Assembly: GCA_018114805.1 (NCBI GenBank)
Contig: CP073042.1
Location: forward strand, 4,881,501 to 4,945,500
DNA length: 64,000 nucleotides
Direction of reading: 5' to 3'
DNA from: Candidatus Streptomyces philanthi
GTDB lineage: Bacteria; Actinomycetota; Actinomycetes; Streptomycetales; Streptomycetaceae
The translations under genes and the position numbers were made by a program. The notes below the pieces were generated by a model, which was not told where the DNA came from, searched no databases, and saw nothing but the letters and a program-made list of their open reading frames with translations. Positions within the stretch are counted from its first letter, which is position 1, and each line of letters begins with the position of its first letter. Positions 28,619-37,461 of the stretch are shown piece after piece.

Positions 28619-31327
28619 ATGGCACGCGGCAAGCTTCGGATCTACCTCAGTGCGGCACCGGGCGTCGGCAAGACGTACGCGATGCTCTCCGAGGGGCATC
28701 GGCGGGCCGAGCGCGGCACGGACCTCGTGGTGGGCTTCGTCGAGGACCACGGCCGGCCGCGTACCGAGGTGATGCTGCACGGCTTGGAAGCGGTAACCCG
28801 TCGTGAGCTCACCTACCGGGACGCCACGTTCACCGAGATGGACGTCGACGCCGTACTCGCCAGGCGGCCCGCCGTCGCGCTGGTCGACGAACTCGCGCAC
28901 ACCAACGTGCCCGGTTCGCGCAACGCCAAGCGGTGGCAGGACGTCGAGGAACTGCTCCAGGCCGGCATCGACGTCATATCCGCCGTCAACATCCAGCACC
29001 TGGAATCGCTGGGCGACGTGGTCGAGTCGATAACGGGCGTGCGGCAGCGGGAGACGGTGCCCGACGAGGTGGTGCGCCGCGCCGACCAGATCGAACTGGT
29101 CGACATGTCGCCCCAGGCGCTGCGCCGCCGCATGGCGCACGGCAACATCTACGCGCCCGACAAGGTCAACGCGGCCCTGTCCAACTACTTCCGCCCCGGG
29201 AACCTGACCGCGCTGCGCGAGCTGGCGCTGCTGTGGACCGCGGACCGGGTCGACGAGTACCTCCAGCAGTACCGCTCCGAGCACCGCATCCGCTTCACCT
29301 GGCAGGCGCGCGAGCGCATTGTGGTGGGCCTGACCGGCGGGCCCGAGGGCCGCACGCTGATCCGCCGGGCCTCCCGGATGGCGGCCAAGGGCTCGGGCAG
29401 CGAGGTGCTCGCCGTCTACATAGCCCGCAGCGACGGGCTGACCTCTGCCTCGCCCAAGGAACTGGCCGTCCAGCGCACCCTGGTCGAGGACCTCGGCGGC
29501 ACCTTCCACCACGTGATCGGCGAGGACGTCCCGAGCGCCCTCCTGGAGTTCGCGCGCGGCGTCAACGCCACCCAGATCGTGCTCGGCTCCAGCCGCCGCA
29601 AGGCGTGGCAGTACGTCTTCGGCCCCGGCGCCGGCGCGACCGTCGCCCGCGAGTCGGGGCCCGACCTCGACGTGCACATCGTCACCCACAGCGAGGTGGC
29701 CAAGGGGCGCGGGCTGCCGCTGGCCCGGGGCGCGCGGCTCGGCCGGTCCCGCATCCTGGCGGGCTGGCTCACCGGGGTCGGTGGACCGGCGCTGCTGACC
29801 GTGCTGCTCACGGTCCTGCACGACGGCCCGGGGCTCGCCAACGACGTGCTGCTGTTCCTGTTCCTGACGGTGCTGGCCGCGCTGCTCGGTGGCCTGCTGC
29901 CCGCGCTGGCCTCAGCGGCCGTCGGCTCGATGCTGCTCAACTTCTACTTCACGCCGCCCAAGTACACCCTGACCGTGCAGGACCCGAAGAACCTCGTCGC
30001 CATCGTGATCTTCTTCGCGGTGGCCGTCGCGGTGGCCTCTGTGGTGGACTTGGCGGCCCGCCGCACCCACCAGGCGGCCAGACTGCGGGCCGAGTCCGAG
30101 ATCCTGTCCTACCTCGCGGGCAGCGTGCTGCGCGGGGAGACCAGCCTGGAGGCCCTGCTGGAACGGGTGCGGGAGACCTTCGGCATGGAATCGGTGGCGC
30201 TCCTCGAACGGGAGTCCGACACCGCCCCGTGGACCTGCGCGGGCAGCGCCGCCGCCTCCTCGGCCGCGCCCACCGCCGACGGCGAGTCGGCCGCCGGCGG
30301 CAAGACCCCGGCCCCCTCCCGCGAGGGCGCGACCGCCGGCAGCGCGGGCCCGGCCAGCGGCAAGGCCCCGGCCCTCTCCTGCGAGGGCGCGCTTGCCCCG
30401 GGCGCCGCGGCCCCCGGCGCCCGTGTGCCGCTGCGGCCCGAGGAAGCCGACGTGGACATGCCCGTGGGCGACCACCTCGCGCTGGCCCTCAACGGCCGGG
30501 TGCTGCCGGCCGAGGACCGGCGCGTGCTCGCCGCGTTCGCCGCCCAGGCCGCCGTCGTCCTGGACCGACAGCGCCTTATGGGCGAGGCCGAGCAGGCGCG
30601 CGAGCTGGCCGAGGGCAACCGCATCCGCACCGCGCTGCTCGCCGCCGTCAGCCACGACCTGCGCACCCCGCTGGCCGGGATCAAGGCCGCGGTGACCTCG
30701 CTGCGCTCCGACGACGTCGCCTGGTCGGACGAGGACGAGGCGGAACTGCTCGCCAGCATCGAGGACGGCGCGGACCGGCTCGACCACCTCGTGGGCAACC
30801 TGCTCGACATGTCGCGCCTCCAGACCGGCACTGTCACCCCGCTGATCCGCGAGATCGACCTCGACGAGGTGGTCCCCATGGCGCTCGGCGGCGTACCCGA
30901 GGGCAGCGTGACCCTGGACATCCCCGAGGAACTGCCGATGGTCGCCGTCGACCCGGGGCTCCTGGAGCGCGGCGTCGCCAACATCGTCGAGAACGCCGTG
31001 AAGTACAGCCCGCCGGGCCAGCCCGTCCTGGTGGCGGCGAGCGCGCTGGGCAACCGGGTCGAGGTGCGCGTCGCCGACCGCGGGCCCGGCGTCCCCGACA
31101 GCGCCAAGGACCGCATCTTCGAGCCCTTCCAGCGCTACGGCGACGCCCCGCGCGGCGCCGGCGTGGGCCTCGGCCTCGCCGTCGCGCGCGGCTTCGCCGA
31201 GGCGATGGGCGGCACCCTGACCGCCGAGGACACCCCGGGCGGCGGCATGACCATGGCCCTCACCCTGAGCACCGCCGCCGGCCGCCCGCCTGCCGCCCCC
31301 GACCTCCCGGCCCAGTTCACCTCATGA
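28619..31327 (+). CDS. kdpD: Sensor kinase KdpD
   Basis: 902 residues. N-terminal KdpD domain with Walker A APGVGKT (13-19) and VDELAHTNVPG, then a universal-stress-protein-like domain (about 230-370), four close membrane helices (about 380-480), a GAF region, H-box AAVSHDLRTPLAG with His679, and N, G1 and G2 boxes. KdpD senses low K+ or osmotic stress and phosphorylates KdpE. The GAF region holds an extra Gly/Ala/Pro-rich stretch (about 545-605) with two near copies of GKxPAxSxEGA, which explains the length above the usual 830-860. It reads through intact, unlike kdpABC. Confidence 0.95.
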   Translation: MARGKLRIYLSAAPGVGKTYAMLSEGHRRAERGTDLVVGFVEDHGRPRTEVMLHGLEAVTRRELTYRDATFTEMDVDAVLARRPAVALVDELAHTNVPGSRNAKRWQDVEELLQAGIDVISAVNIQHLESLGDVVESITGVRQRETVPDEVVRRADQIELVDMSPQALRRRMAHGNIYAPDKVNAALSNYFRPGNLTALRELALLWTADRVDEYLQQYRSEHRIRFTWQARERIVVGLTGGPEGRTLIRRASRMAAKGSGSEVLAVYIARSDGLTSASPKELAVQRTLVEDLGGTFHHVIGEDVPSALLEFARGVNATQIVLGSSRRKAWQYVFGPGAGATVARESGPDLDVHIVTHSEVAKGRGLPLARGARLGRSRILAGWLTGVGGPALLTVLLTVLHDGPGLANDVLLFLFLTVLAALLGGLLPALASAAVGSMLLNFYFTPPKYTLTVQDPKNLVAIVIFFAVAVAVASVVDLAARRTHQAARLRAESEILSYLAGSVLRGETSLEALLERVRETFGMESVALLERESDTAPWTCAGSAAASSAAPTADGESAAGGKTPAPSREGATAGSAGPASGKAPALSCEGALAPGAAAPGARVPLRPEEADVDMPVGDHLALALNGRVLPAEDRRVLAAFAAQAAVVLDRQRLMGEAEQARELAEGNRIRTALLAAVSHDLRTPLAGIKAAVTSLRSDDVAWSDEDEAELLASIEDGADRLDHLVGNLLDMSRLQTGTVTPLIREIDLDEVVPMALGGVPEGSVTLDIPEELPMVAVDPGLLERGVANIVENAVKYSPPGQPVLVAASALGNRVEVRVADRGPGVPDSAKDRIFEPFQRYGDAPRGAGVGLGLAVARGFAEAMGGTLTAEDTPGGGMTMALTLSTAAGRPPAAPDLPAQFTS

Positions 31328-31383
31328 CCCGCACGCGGCTCCGTACGTACCCGCGTCCGCACCCGGCCAGAAAGGCAGGCACC

Positions 31384-32100
31384 ATGCTGAGCTCCTCCGA
31401 GGGGCAATCCAGGGCCCCCGGTCGCGCGCTCGTCGTCGACGACGAGCCGCAGATCGTGCGCGCCCTGGTCATCAACCTGAAGGCGCGCAAGTACGAGGTC
31501 GACGCCGCCCCCGACGGTGCGACGGCCCTGCAACTGGCCGCCGCCCGCCACCCCGACGTCATCGTCCTTGACCTCGGCCTGCCCGACATGGACGGCGTCG
31601 AGGTGATCAGGGGGCTGCGCGGCTGGACCCGGGTGCCCATCCTGGTGCTCTCCGCGCGCCAGACCTCGGACGAGAAGGTGGAGGCGCTGGACGCCGGGGC
31701 CGACGGCTACGTCGCCAAGCCCTTCGGCATGGACGAACTGCTGGCCAGGTTGCGGGCCGCCGTCCGGCGCGCCGAGCCCACCGGGCGCGGCGAGGACGCG
31801 GTGGTCATCGAGACCGACAGCTTCTCCGTCGACCTGGCCGCCAAGAAGGCGCACCGCGAGGGCGCCGACGTGCGCCTCACGCCCACCGAGTGGCACCTCC
31901 TCGGGGTACTGGTCCGCAACGCAGGCCGGCTGGTCAGCCAGAAGCAGCTCCTCCAGGAGGTCTGGGGCCCCTCGTACGGCACCGAGACCAACTACCTGCG
32001 CGTCTACATGGCGCAACTACGCCGCAAGCTGGAGCGCGACCCCTCGCACCCGCGGCACTTCATCACCGAGCCGGGCATGGGGTACCGCTTCGAGCGGTGA
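31384..32100 (+). CDS. kdpE: Response regulator KdpE
   Basis: 238 residues, OmpR family. Acidic pair at Asp19-Asp20, phospho-Asp63 in VIVLDLGLPDMDG, Lys112 in YVAKPFG and a C-terminal winged helix ending EPGMGYRFER. Start ATG 31384 follows AGAAAGG; 56 bases separate it from kdpD. It should activate the kdpFABC promoter about 11 kb upstream. Confidence 0.94.
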   Translation: MLSSSEGQSRAPGRALVVDDEPQIVRALVINLKARKYEVDAAPDGATALQLAAARHPDVIVLDLGLPDMDGVEVIRGLRGWTRVPILVLSARQTSDEKVEALDAGADGYVAKPFGMDELLARLRAAVRRAEPTGRGEDAVVIETDSFSVDLAAKKAHREGADVRLTPTEWHLLGVLVRNAGRLVSQKQLLQEVWGPSYGTETNYLRVYMAQLRRKLERDPSHPRHFITEPGMGYRFER

Positions 32101-32132
32101 GTGGTCCGCAGGCCGCGGGTACCCTGGGCCGT

Positions 32133-33458
32133 ATGAGTGCCCCATCCCGCCCCGATAAGCCGGCCGGTCAGCTGCGCCGGCTGCTCGACCGGCTGTCCAC
32201 GTCGCAGGACGACCTGCACTCCGCGGAGCTGCGGCAGGACGCCGAGGACGCCGGGTGCGTCAAGATCGGCGAGTGCGGTGACCGCCAGGTCGTCAAGGTC
32301 ACCGGTACGCTACGCACCGTCACGCTGCGGCCCCGCGCGGGCGTGCCCGCGCTGGAGGCGGAGCTGTTCGACGGGACGGCCGCGCTGGACGTGGTCTGGC
32401 TCGGCAGGCGCTCCATCGTCGGCGTCGAGCCGGGCCGCAGGCTGATCGCCTCCGGTCGGATATCGATGAGCCACGGCCGCCGCGTGCTGTTCAACCCCAA
32501 GTACGAACTCCGACCGCTCGGACAGGAGTACCGGGTGACGTCTGACGACAAGTGGGCCTCCGACGGGGCCGGACCTCCCGGCGGGGCCACACGCGGGGCG
32601 GAGCACCCCCCGGCGCGGGCCGAGGGTGCCCCCGACGTGCACGAGACGGCCGAGGGGGCCGACGCTGCACGCAGCAAGGCGGCCGCCGACACCGCGCTCC
32701 TCGAGGCGTTCGGCGGGGTGCGCGGCATGGTGGACACCACCGTGCCCGGGCTGGTCTTCGTCCTGATCTACATGATCAAGCGGGACATACACGTGGCGGC
32801 CATCGCGGCGCTTGCGCTGACGGTGCTGCTCGCGGTGGCCCGGCTGGCCCGCAAGGAGACCCTCAAGCACGCCTTCAGCGGCGTCTTCGGGGTGGCCTTC
32901 GGCGCCGTCTTCGCGATGATGTCCGGCGACGCGAAGAACTTCTACCTGCCGGGCATGCTGTACACGCTGGGGCTCGCCGTGGCGTACGTGCTCTCCGCGA
33001 TCTTCCGGTTCCCGCTGATCGGCGTGTTGCTCGGGCCGATCCTGAAGGAGAACCTGTCCTGGCGCACGCGCAACCCGGGCCGGTTGCGCGCGTACACCAA
33101 GGCCACCTGGGCGTGGGGCCTGATCCTGCTCGGCAAGTCGGCGATCCTCTTCCCGCTGTACTGGTGGGGGGACGCCACCCAGCTCGGCTGGGTCAAGGTC
33201 GCCCTCGGCATCCCGCCCTTCCTGCTCTGCGTCTACCTGACCTGGATCTTCCTGGCCAAGGCGCCGCCGCCGATCGACGTGATCGCCGAGATGGAGGCGG
33301 AGGAGGCCGAGCGCGAGCGCGCCGAGCGGGAGCGGGAGGCGCAGCGGGCGGTCACCGACGCGGTGGTCGAGAGCGTGGCCCGGCAGACCACCGACGCGGT
33401 CCTGGAACGCCTGACCACGGACCCGGACCGGGCCCGCCGCGACGGCTCCGCGCGCTGA
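32133..33458 (+). CDS. Fused OB-fold nucleic-acid-binding protein and DUF3159 membrane protein
   Basis: The first 133 residues (MSAPSRPDKPAGQ to YELRPLGQE) are the OB-fold protein and residues after about 135 are the DUF3159 protein, with FGGVRGMVDTTVPG, several membrane helices and LSWRTRNPGR. In other actinobacteria these are two adjacent genes. Here GAGTACCGG joins them: adding one G (GAGTGACC) restores a TGA after LGQE and leaves GTG 32535 as the DUF3159 start, with AGGAG just before it. So the fusion is best explained by a one-base deletion at the stop codon, real or artefactual. OB-fold partners bind single-stranded nucleic acid; DUF3159 function is unknown. Confidence 0.8.
   Translation: MSAPSRPDKPAGQLRRLLDRLSTSQDDLHSAELRQDAEDAGCVKIGECGDRQVVKVTGTLRTVTLRPRAGVPALEAELFDGTAALDVVWLGRRSIVGVEPGRRLIASGRISMSHGRRVLFNPKYELRPLGQEYRVTSDDKWASDGAGPPGGATRGAEHPPARAEGAPDVHETAEGADAARSKAAADTALLEAFGGVRGMVDTTVPGLVFVLIYMIKRDIHVAAIAALALTVLLAVARLARKETLKHAFSGVFGVAFGAVFAMMSGDAKNFYLPGMLYTLGLAVAYVLSAIFRFPLIGVLLGPILKENLSWRTRNPGRLRAYTKATWAWGLILLGKSAILFPLYWWGDATQLGWVKVALGIPPFLLCVYLTWIFLAKAPPPIDVIAEMEAEEAERERAEREREAQRAVTDAVVESVARQTTDAVLERLTTDPDRARRDGSAR
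32524..32537 (+). promoter_or_regulatory. Retained internal ribosome site and GTG of DUF3159
   Basis: AGGAG at 32524-32528 with GTG at 32535-32537. This is the likely native start of the DUF3159 gene inside the fused frame, so the membrane protein could still be made alone. Confidence 0.55.
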
Positions 33459-33461
33459 CAG

Positions 33462-33498
33462 CCGCCGGGCCCGGTCGCCGAGGCCGGGTCCGGCGGCG
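33462..33498 (+). terminator. GC-rich hairpin after DUF3159
   Basis: GCCGCCGGGCCCGG pairs with CCGGGTCCGGCGGC (one G-T pair) across a short loop, directly after the stop codon. No T run. Confidence 0.55.
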
Positions 33499-33553
33499 CG
33501 ACGAAGCGGTCACGCCCTCGCCGGCGCTCTCGCGGGGCGGGGCTGGACGACAC

Positions 33554-33602
33554 AAGGCGCCGGGCGCGTCGGAGTGACGCACCCCGACCCACCCGGCGCC
33601 TT
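33554..33602. terminator. Second hairpin between convergent genes
   Basis: AAGGCGCCGGG at 33554-33564 pairs with CCCGGCGCCTT at 33592-33602. It lies midway between DUF3159 and the convergent trkA gene, so it may act in both directions. Confidence 0.55.
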
Positions 33603-33649
33603 CGTCGTCCCGCGCTCCCGGGCTTGCGCCCGGTGCGGCTGGTCCGCGA

Positions 33650-34327
33650 TTAGTCCACCGCGTCCTCGCGACGCAGCGACAGCAGGTCCTCAAGCTGTTC
33701 CTCGCGGGCCTGGGCCGCCACGAACAGCAGCTCGTCGCCGGCCTCCAGGACGTCGTCCCAGCTGGGCGTGAGCACCCGCGTGCCGCGGATGATCGTGACC
33801 AGGGACGTGTCCTCGGGCCAGGCCACGTCGCCGACCCGGGTGCCCGCGAGCGCGGCCTCCGGGGGCAGCGTCAGCTCCACCAGGTTGGCGTCGCCGTGGC
33901 TGAAGCGCAGCAGCCGCACCAGGTCGCCGACGCTCACGGCCTCCTCGACCAGCGCTGACATCAGGCGCGGCGTGGAGACGGCGACGTCGACGCCCCACGC
34001 CTCGGTGAACAGCCACTCGTTCTTCGGGTTGTTCACCCGGGCCACCACCCGGGGCACGCCGTACTCGGTCTTGGCGAGCAGCGACACCACCAGGTTGACC
34101 TTGTCGTCGCCGGTGGCGGCGATGACCACGTTGCAGCGCTGGAGCGCGGCCTCGTCCAGCGAGGTGATCTCGCAGGCGTCGGCGAGCAGCCACTCGGCCT
34201 GCGGCACCCGCTCCACCGAGATGGCGGTGGGTGCCTTGTCGATGAGCAGCACCTCGTGCCCGTTCTCCAGCAGTTCCCCCGCGATGGAGCGCCCCACGGC
34301 GCCCGCTCCGGCGATAGCGACCCTCAT
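33650..34327 (-). CDS. TrkA-type K+ uptake regulator (RCK domain), second gene of pair
   Basis: 225 residues. GAGAVGRSIAGELLENGHEV is the Rossmann nucleotide loop, Asp of LLIDKA follows the second strand, and IAATGDDKVNLVVSLLAKTEY is the RCK-N core; a TrkA-C domain occupies about 140-215. It gates a membrane K+ transporter in response to NAD(H) or c-di-AMP. It is downstream of a second TrkA gene, as CeoC/CeoB are in mycobacteria. Ends with TAA. Confidence 0.88.
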   Translation of the reverse strand: MRVAIAGAGAVGRSIAGELLENGHEVLLIDKAPTAISVERVPQAEWLLADACEITSLDEAALQRCNVVIAATGDDKVNLVVSLLAKTEYGVPRVVARVNNPKNEWLFTEAWGVDVAVSTPRLMSALVEEAVSVGDLVRLLRFSHGDANLVELTLPPEAALAGTRVGDVAWPEDTSLVTIIRGTRVLTPSWDDVLEAGDELLFVAAQAREEQLEDLLSLRREDAVD

Positions 34328-34427
34328 GCCGCCGCCTCCTTGTCCGCCTCGCCGCGCCAGCGGCTGCTGATCCCGCCAGCGGCTGCGCCGCGGCCCGCCT
34401 CGCCCGCGCCCCGGGCGCGCCCGCGGC

Positions 34428-35093
34428 TCACGAGCCGGCCTCCGGACCCTTGGCGAACGCCGCCTCGACCGACTCGACCTCGTTGGTGCGCATCATCACG
34501 TGGACGAGGTCGCCCTCCTGGAGCACCGTCTGCGAGGTCGGCAGGATCGCCTCGCCCAACCGGGTGAGGAAGGCCACCCGGACCCCGGTCTCCTCCTGGA
34601 GGCGGCTCACCTTGTGGCCCACCCACGCGGGCGAGGTGTGCACCTCCGCGAGCTGCACGTCACCGCTCGGGTCGCGCCACAGCGTCTCCGCCCCCGAGGG
34701 CAGCAGCCGGCGCAGCATCTGGTCGGCCGTCCAGCGGACGGTGGCCACGGTGGGAATGCCCAGGCGCTGGTATACCTCGGCGCGGCGGGGATCGTAGATG
34801 CGGGCGGCGACGTTCTCGACGCCGAACATCTCGCGGGCCACCCGGGCGGCGATGATGTTGGAGTTGTCACCGCTGCTGACCGCGGCGAACGCCCCGGCCT
34901 CCTCGATGCCCGCCTCGCGCAGCGTGTCCTGGTCGAAGCCCACGCCGGTCACCCGGCGCCCGCTGAAGCCCGCGCCGAGCCGTCGGAAGGCCATCGGCTC
35001 CTGGTCCACGACGGCGACCGTGTGCCCCTGCCGCTCCAGCGTCTGGGCGAGCGCGGCCCCCACCCGACCGCAGCCCATGATGACGATGTGCAT
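34428..35093 (-). CDS. TrkA-type K+ uptake regulator (RCK domain), first gene of pair
   Basis: 221 residues. MGCGRVGAALAQTLERQGHT is the nucleotide-binding loop, Asp of VAVVDQ follows, and AVSSGDNSNIIAARVAREMF is the RCK core; TrkA-C follows (about 140-215). The two TrkA proteins probably form a heteromer. No TrkH channel gene is in the window; the nearest candidate transporter is the KimA-like protein at 41244, now separated from them by the conservon. Confidence 0.88.
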   Translation of the reverse strand: MHIVIMGCGRVGAALAQTLERQGHTVAVVDQEPMAFRRLGAGFSGRRVTGVGFDQDTLREAGIEEAGAFAAVSSGDNSNIIAARVAREMFGVENVAARIYDPRRAEVYQRLGIPTVATVRWTADQMLRRLLPSGAETLWRDPSGDVQLAEVHTSPAWVGHKVSRLQEETGVRVAFLTRLGEAILPTSQTVLQEGDLVHVMMRTNEVESVEAAFAKGPEAGS

Positions 35094-35635
35094 CGGCCTC
35101 TACCCCGCACTCCTGGTCGGCGCGCTGTCCTGCGTGAAAATCCTGCTCATATCTTCCTTCCAGTCCTTCCAGGCATCCGGCGCGACAACGAGGCGGCTGG
35201 CCCCGGCGATGACGGTACGCGGCAGGAGCGAGTGTCGTCCGGCCAGACGTCCTGCACAACGGTAGCCGCACCGCCGAGGGCCCCGGCGCTGCCCCCGCGC
35301 CTGGCCACCGCCCGCGCCCGCGCGGCTCTGCCCGGCCCGCGCGGGCGCCGCCCGGCCAGGCCCGCCGCGCGCCGTCCCGCCCGCCACCGCGCGACGGGCC
35401 CCGGCCGCCGCGGACGCACCGGCCGGGCGGGGCCGGGCCGGCCCCGCCACCCGACGGGGGAGCGCGCCCGCTCCCGGACCCGTGTCGAGGGCGGCCCAGC
35501 CGGGTACGCGATCCCAGCAATTCCCGTGCCCTATCCCGCCAGAAGACCACCTTGCCGGAGATCGTTCTGGCTAGGATGATCGCCCGTATTCCGCTTCGGC
35601 GGACGCGTTACCCACCCCCGTCGCATGAGGACTTG
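35094..35635 (+). promoter_or_regulatory. Gene-free control region before the conservon
   Basis: About 540 bases, very GC-rich from 35270 to 35520, then a more AT-balanced stretch 35520-35635 that should hold the conservon promoter. It also serves the divergent trkA pair. I see no gene. GAGG near 35627 is the kinase ribosome site. Confidence 0.45.
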
Positions 35636-36370
35636 ATGACACAACACATATCGGAGGTGGTGTTCTGGTGTGTGGCCGCCGTGCTGCTGATCGTCGCCGT
35701 GCTGCTGCTCCGCCAGCGGCAGATCACGACCGGCCTGCGTAAGCACAACGCCGCCCTGGAGGCCAGCCTGCGAGCCCGGGACGAGGAGGCGCGCTACCTG
35801 GTCGAGGTCAGACTGCCGGCGGCCGAGGACTCGGGGCACCAGTCGCTGCCGGCGCCCGGCCTCCTGGACGAGCAGTTGACCGGCACCGCCTACGCCTGGC
35901 ACCTCCAGCAGGCCACCGAGCAGTTCGCCGGTGCCGTGGAGAAGGCGCAGACCCGCGCCGAACAGGCCGCGAAGGCCGCGCTCAAGGCGTCCATGCGGGC
36001 CCTGCAGGGCCTCGCGCACGAGCAGCAGCTCTCCATCTCCAGCATGCAGGACCGGCACGACAACCCCGACGTGCTGCGTGACCTGCTGGAGATCGACCAC
36101 GCCAACTCCCAGTTCGGCCGCCGGGCCCAGGCCATCGCCGTCCTGTGCGGCTCCTGGCCGGGCCGCCAGCGCGCCGCGTCGCCACTGCTCGACGTGGTGC
36201 GCGGGGCTACGTCGCGGATCAGGGACTACCGACGGCTGCGCGTGTACGCCCAGGTCGACATCGCTGTCGCCAGCCGGGCCGTCGAGCCCGTCGTGCTCGC
36301 CGTGGCCGAACTCCTGGACAACGCGGCGCGCCACTCGCAGCCGAACACCGCCGTCGAGGTCAACCTCCAC

Positions 36371-36425
36371 CCGTCCATACCGACCCCGGCGTCGTCGATG
36401 ACGACGCCGGGGTCGGTATGGACGG
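36371..36425. repeat. Perfect 26-bp inverted repeat with 3-base loop inside the kinase gene
   Basis: 36371-36396 is the exact reverse complement of 36400-36425; loop GAT. The right arm encodes the conserved DDAGVGMDG motif of the ATP-binding site, so it is the original and the left arm is an inverted copy of it. Confidence 0.95.
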
Positions 36426-36703
36426 CCAGGAGATCGAGCGCGCCACCCGGCTGCTGTCCGGCCGCCAGTCCGTGGACGTCTCCCGGCTCGGTGACCCGCC
36501 GCAGTTCGGCTTCGCCGCCATCGGCATCCTCGCCGCCCGCTACGGTTTCAACGTCTCGGTGGACACCCGCTCCCCGTACGGTGGCGTGCGCGCGGTGCTC
36601 TTCCTGCCGAGCGTGCTGCTCACGCACATCACCGAGGACGGGCCGAGCACGGTGGCGGCGATCACCCCGCCCGCCGTCCCCTCGATCATCGCCACCGGGA
36701 CGG

Positions 36704-36746
36704 CCCCCACCCACACCCGCCCCCCACCCACACCCGCCCCCCACCC
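36704..36746 (+). repeat. 17-bp tandem repeat, about 2.5 copies
   Basis: CCCCACCCACACCCGCC is repeated with period 17 (A at 36709, 36726 and 36743; G at 36719 and 36736). It sits in the proline-rich tail of the kinase gene and alters the frame. Confidence 0.85.
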
Positions 36747-37044
36747 AGGCCTGCCCGCAGGCCGCCGCGGCGCGACCCGCCGCACCGCGTACGCCGACCG
36801 ACCACGAGGACGGAGAGCCGGTCATCCACGGTTCGACAGCGGGCGGCCTCCCCAAGCGCCGCCGCCGACAGCCGGCCCCGGGCCGCGCGACCGTCGCCGC
36901 CACGCCCGCCGCCCCGCTGCCCCCAGCCGAGCAGGCACCGGCGCGGACGGCGGAGGAGACGGCGCGCCGCATGGGTGCTTTCGCCCGCGGTACCAGGTCA
37001 GGGCGCGCCACCAACCCCAACGACGAGGAAGGGAACTCCCCGGC

Positions 37045-37461
37045 ATGACCAATGTGAACGATCACATGACCAACGACCTGGGCTGGATGCTCGACGAGGC
37101 CGTGCGGATGCCGGAGGCGAGCCACGCGATCCTTCTCTCGTCCGACGGCATGCTGCGCGCGCACTCGCAGGGCATCGGCAGGGACGAGGCGGAGCGACAG
37201 GCCGCCGCGCTGTCCGGGCTCCAGTCGATCAGCCGCAGCACCGCCGAGTTCTGCGCCGAGGGGGACACCCCCTGGCAGCAGACCCTGGTCGAGTTCGCCG
37301 ACGGCTACGTCTTCCTGGTGGCCGCCGGGCAGGGCGCCTACCTGGCGGTCTCGGCCACGGCCGAGGTCGACATGGAGGCCGTGATGTACCGCATGCAGAA
37401 GCTGGTGGACCGGCTCGGCAAGGAGCTCACCAGCCCGCCCCGGTTTGGTAGTTCGGCATGA
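37045..37461 (+). CDS. CvnB-type roadblock/LC7 protein
   Basis: 138 residues starting MTNVNDHMTNDLGWMLDEAV, then ASHAILLSSDGML and DGYVFLVAAGQGAYLAV: a compact roadblock/LC7 fold. In conservons this protein is the GTPase-activating or docking partner of the CvnD GTPase. It overlaps the kinase stop and the DUF742 start by ATGA on both sides. Intact. Confidence 0.9.
   Translation: MTNVNDHMTNDLGWMLDEAVRMPEASHAILLSSDGMLRAHSQGIGRDEAERQAAALSGLQSISRSTAEFCAEGDTPWQQTLVEFADGYVFLVAAGQGAYLAVSATAEVDMEAVMYRMQKLVDRLGKELTSPPRFGSSA

Larger units (their letters stand above)
35636..37048 (+). pseudogene. CvnA-type sensor kinase of a conservon, middle section out of frame
   Basis: Conservons are Streptomyces operons of kinase, roadblock, DUF742, GTPase and often P450. 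This first gene starts MTQHISEVVFWCV with one membrane helix, a coiled-coil region, and the N-box LAELLDNAARHSQPNTAVEV. At 36371-36425 a 26-bp palindrome replaces the expected sequence and shifts the frame: DDAGVGMDGQEIERATRLL, FGFAAIGILAARYGFNVSV and GGVRAVLFLP continue in another frame. A 17-bp tandem repeat near 36704-36746 shifts it back, so the tail ending GRATNPNDEEGNSPA is again in the first frame. Translated literally, the catalytic ATP-binding core (about 110 residues) is garbled though the frame stays open. Confidence 0.75.
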
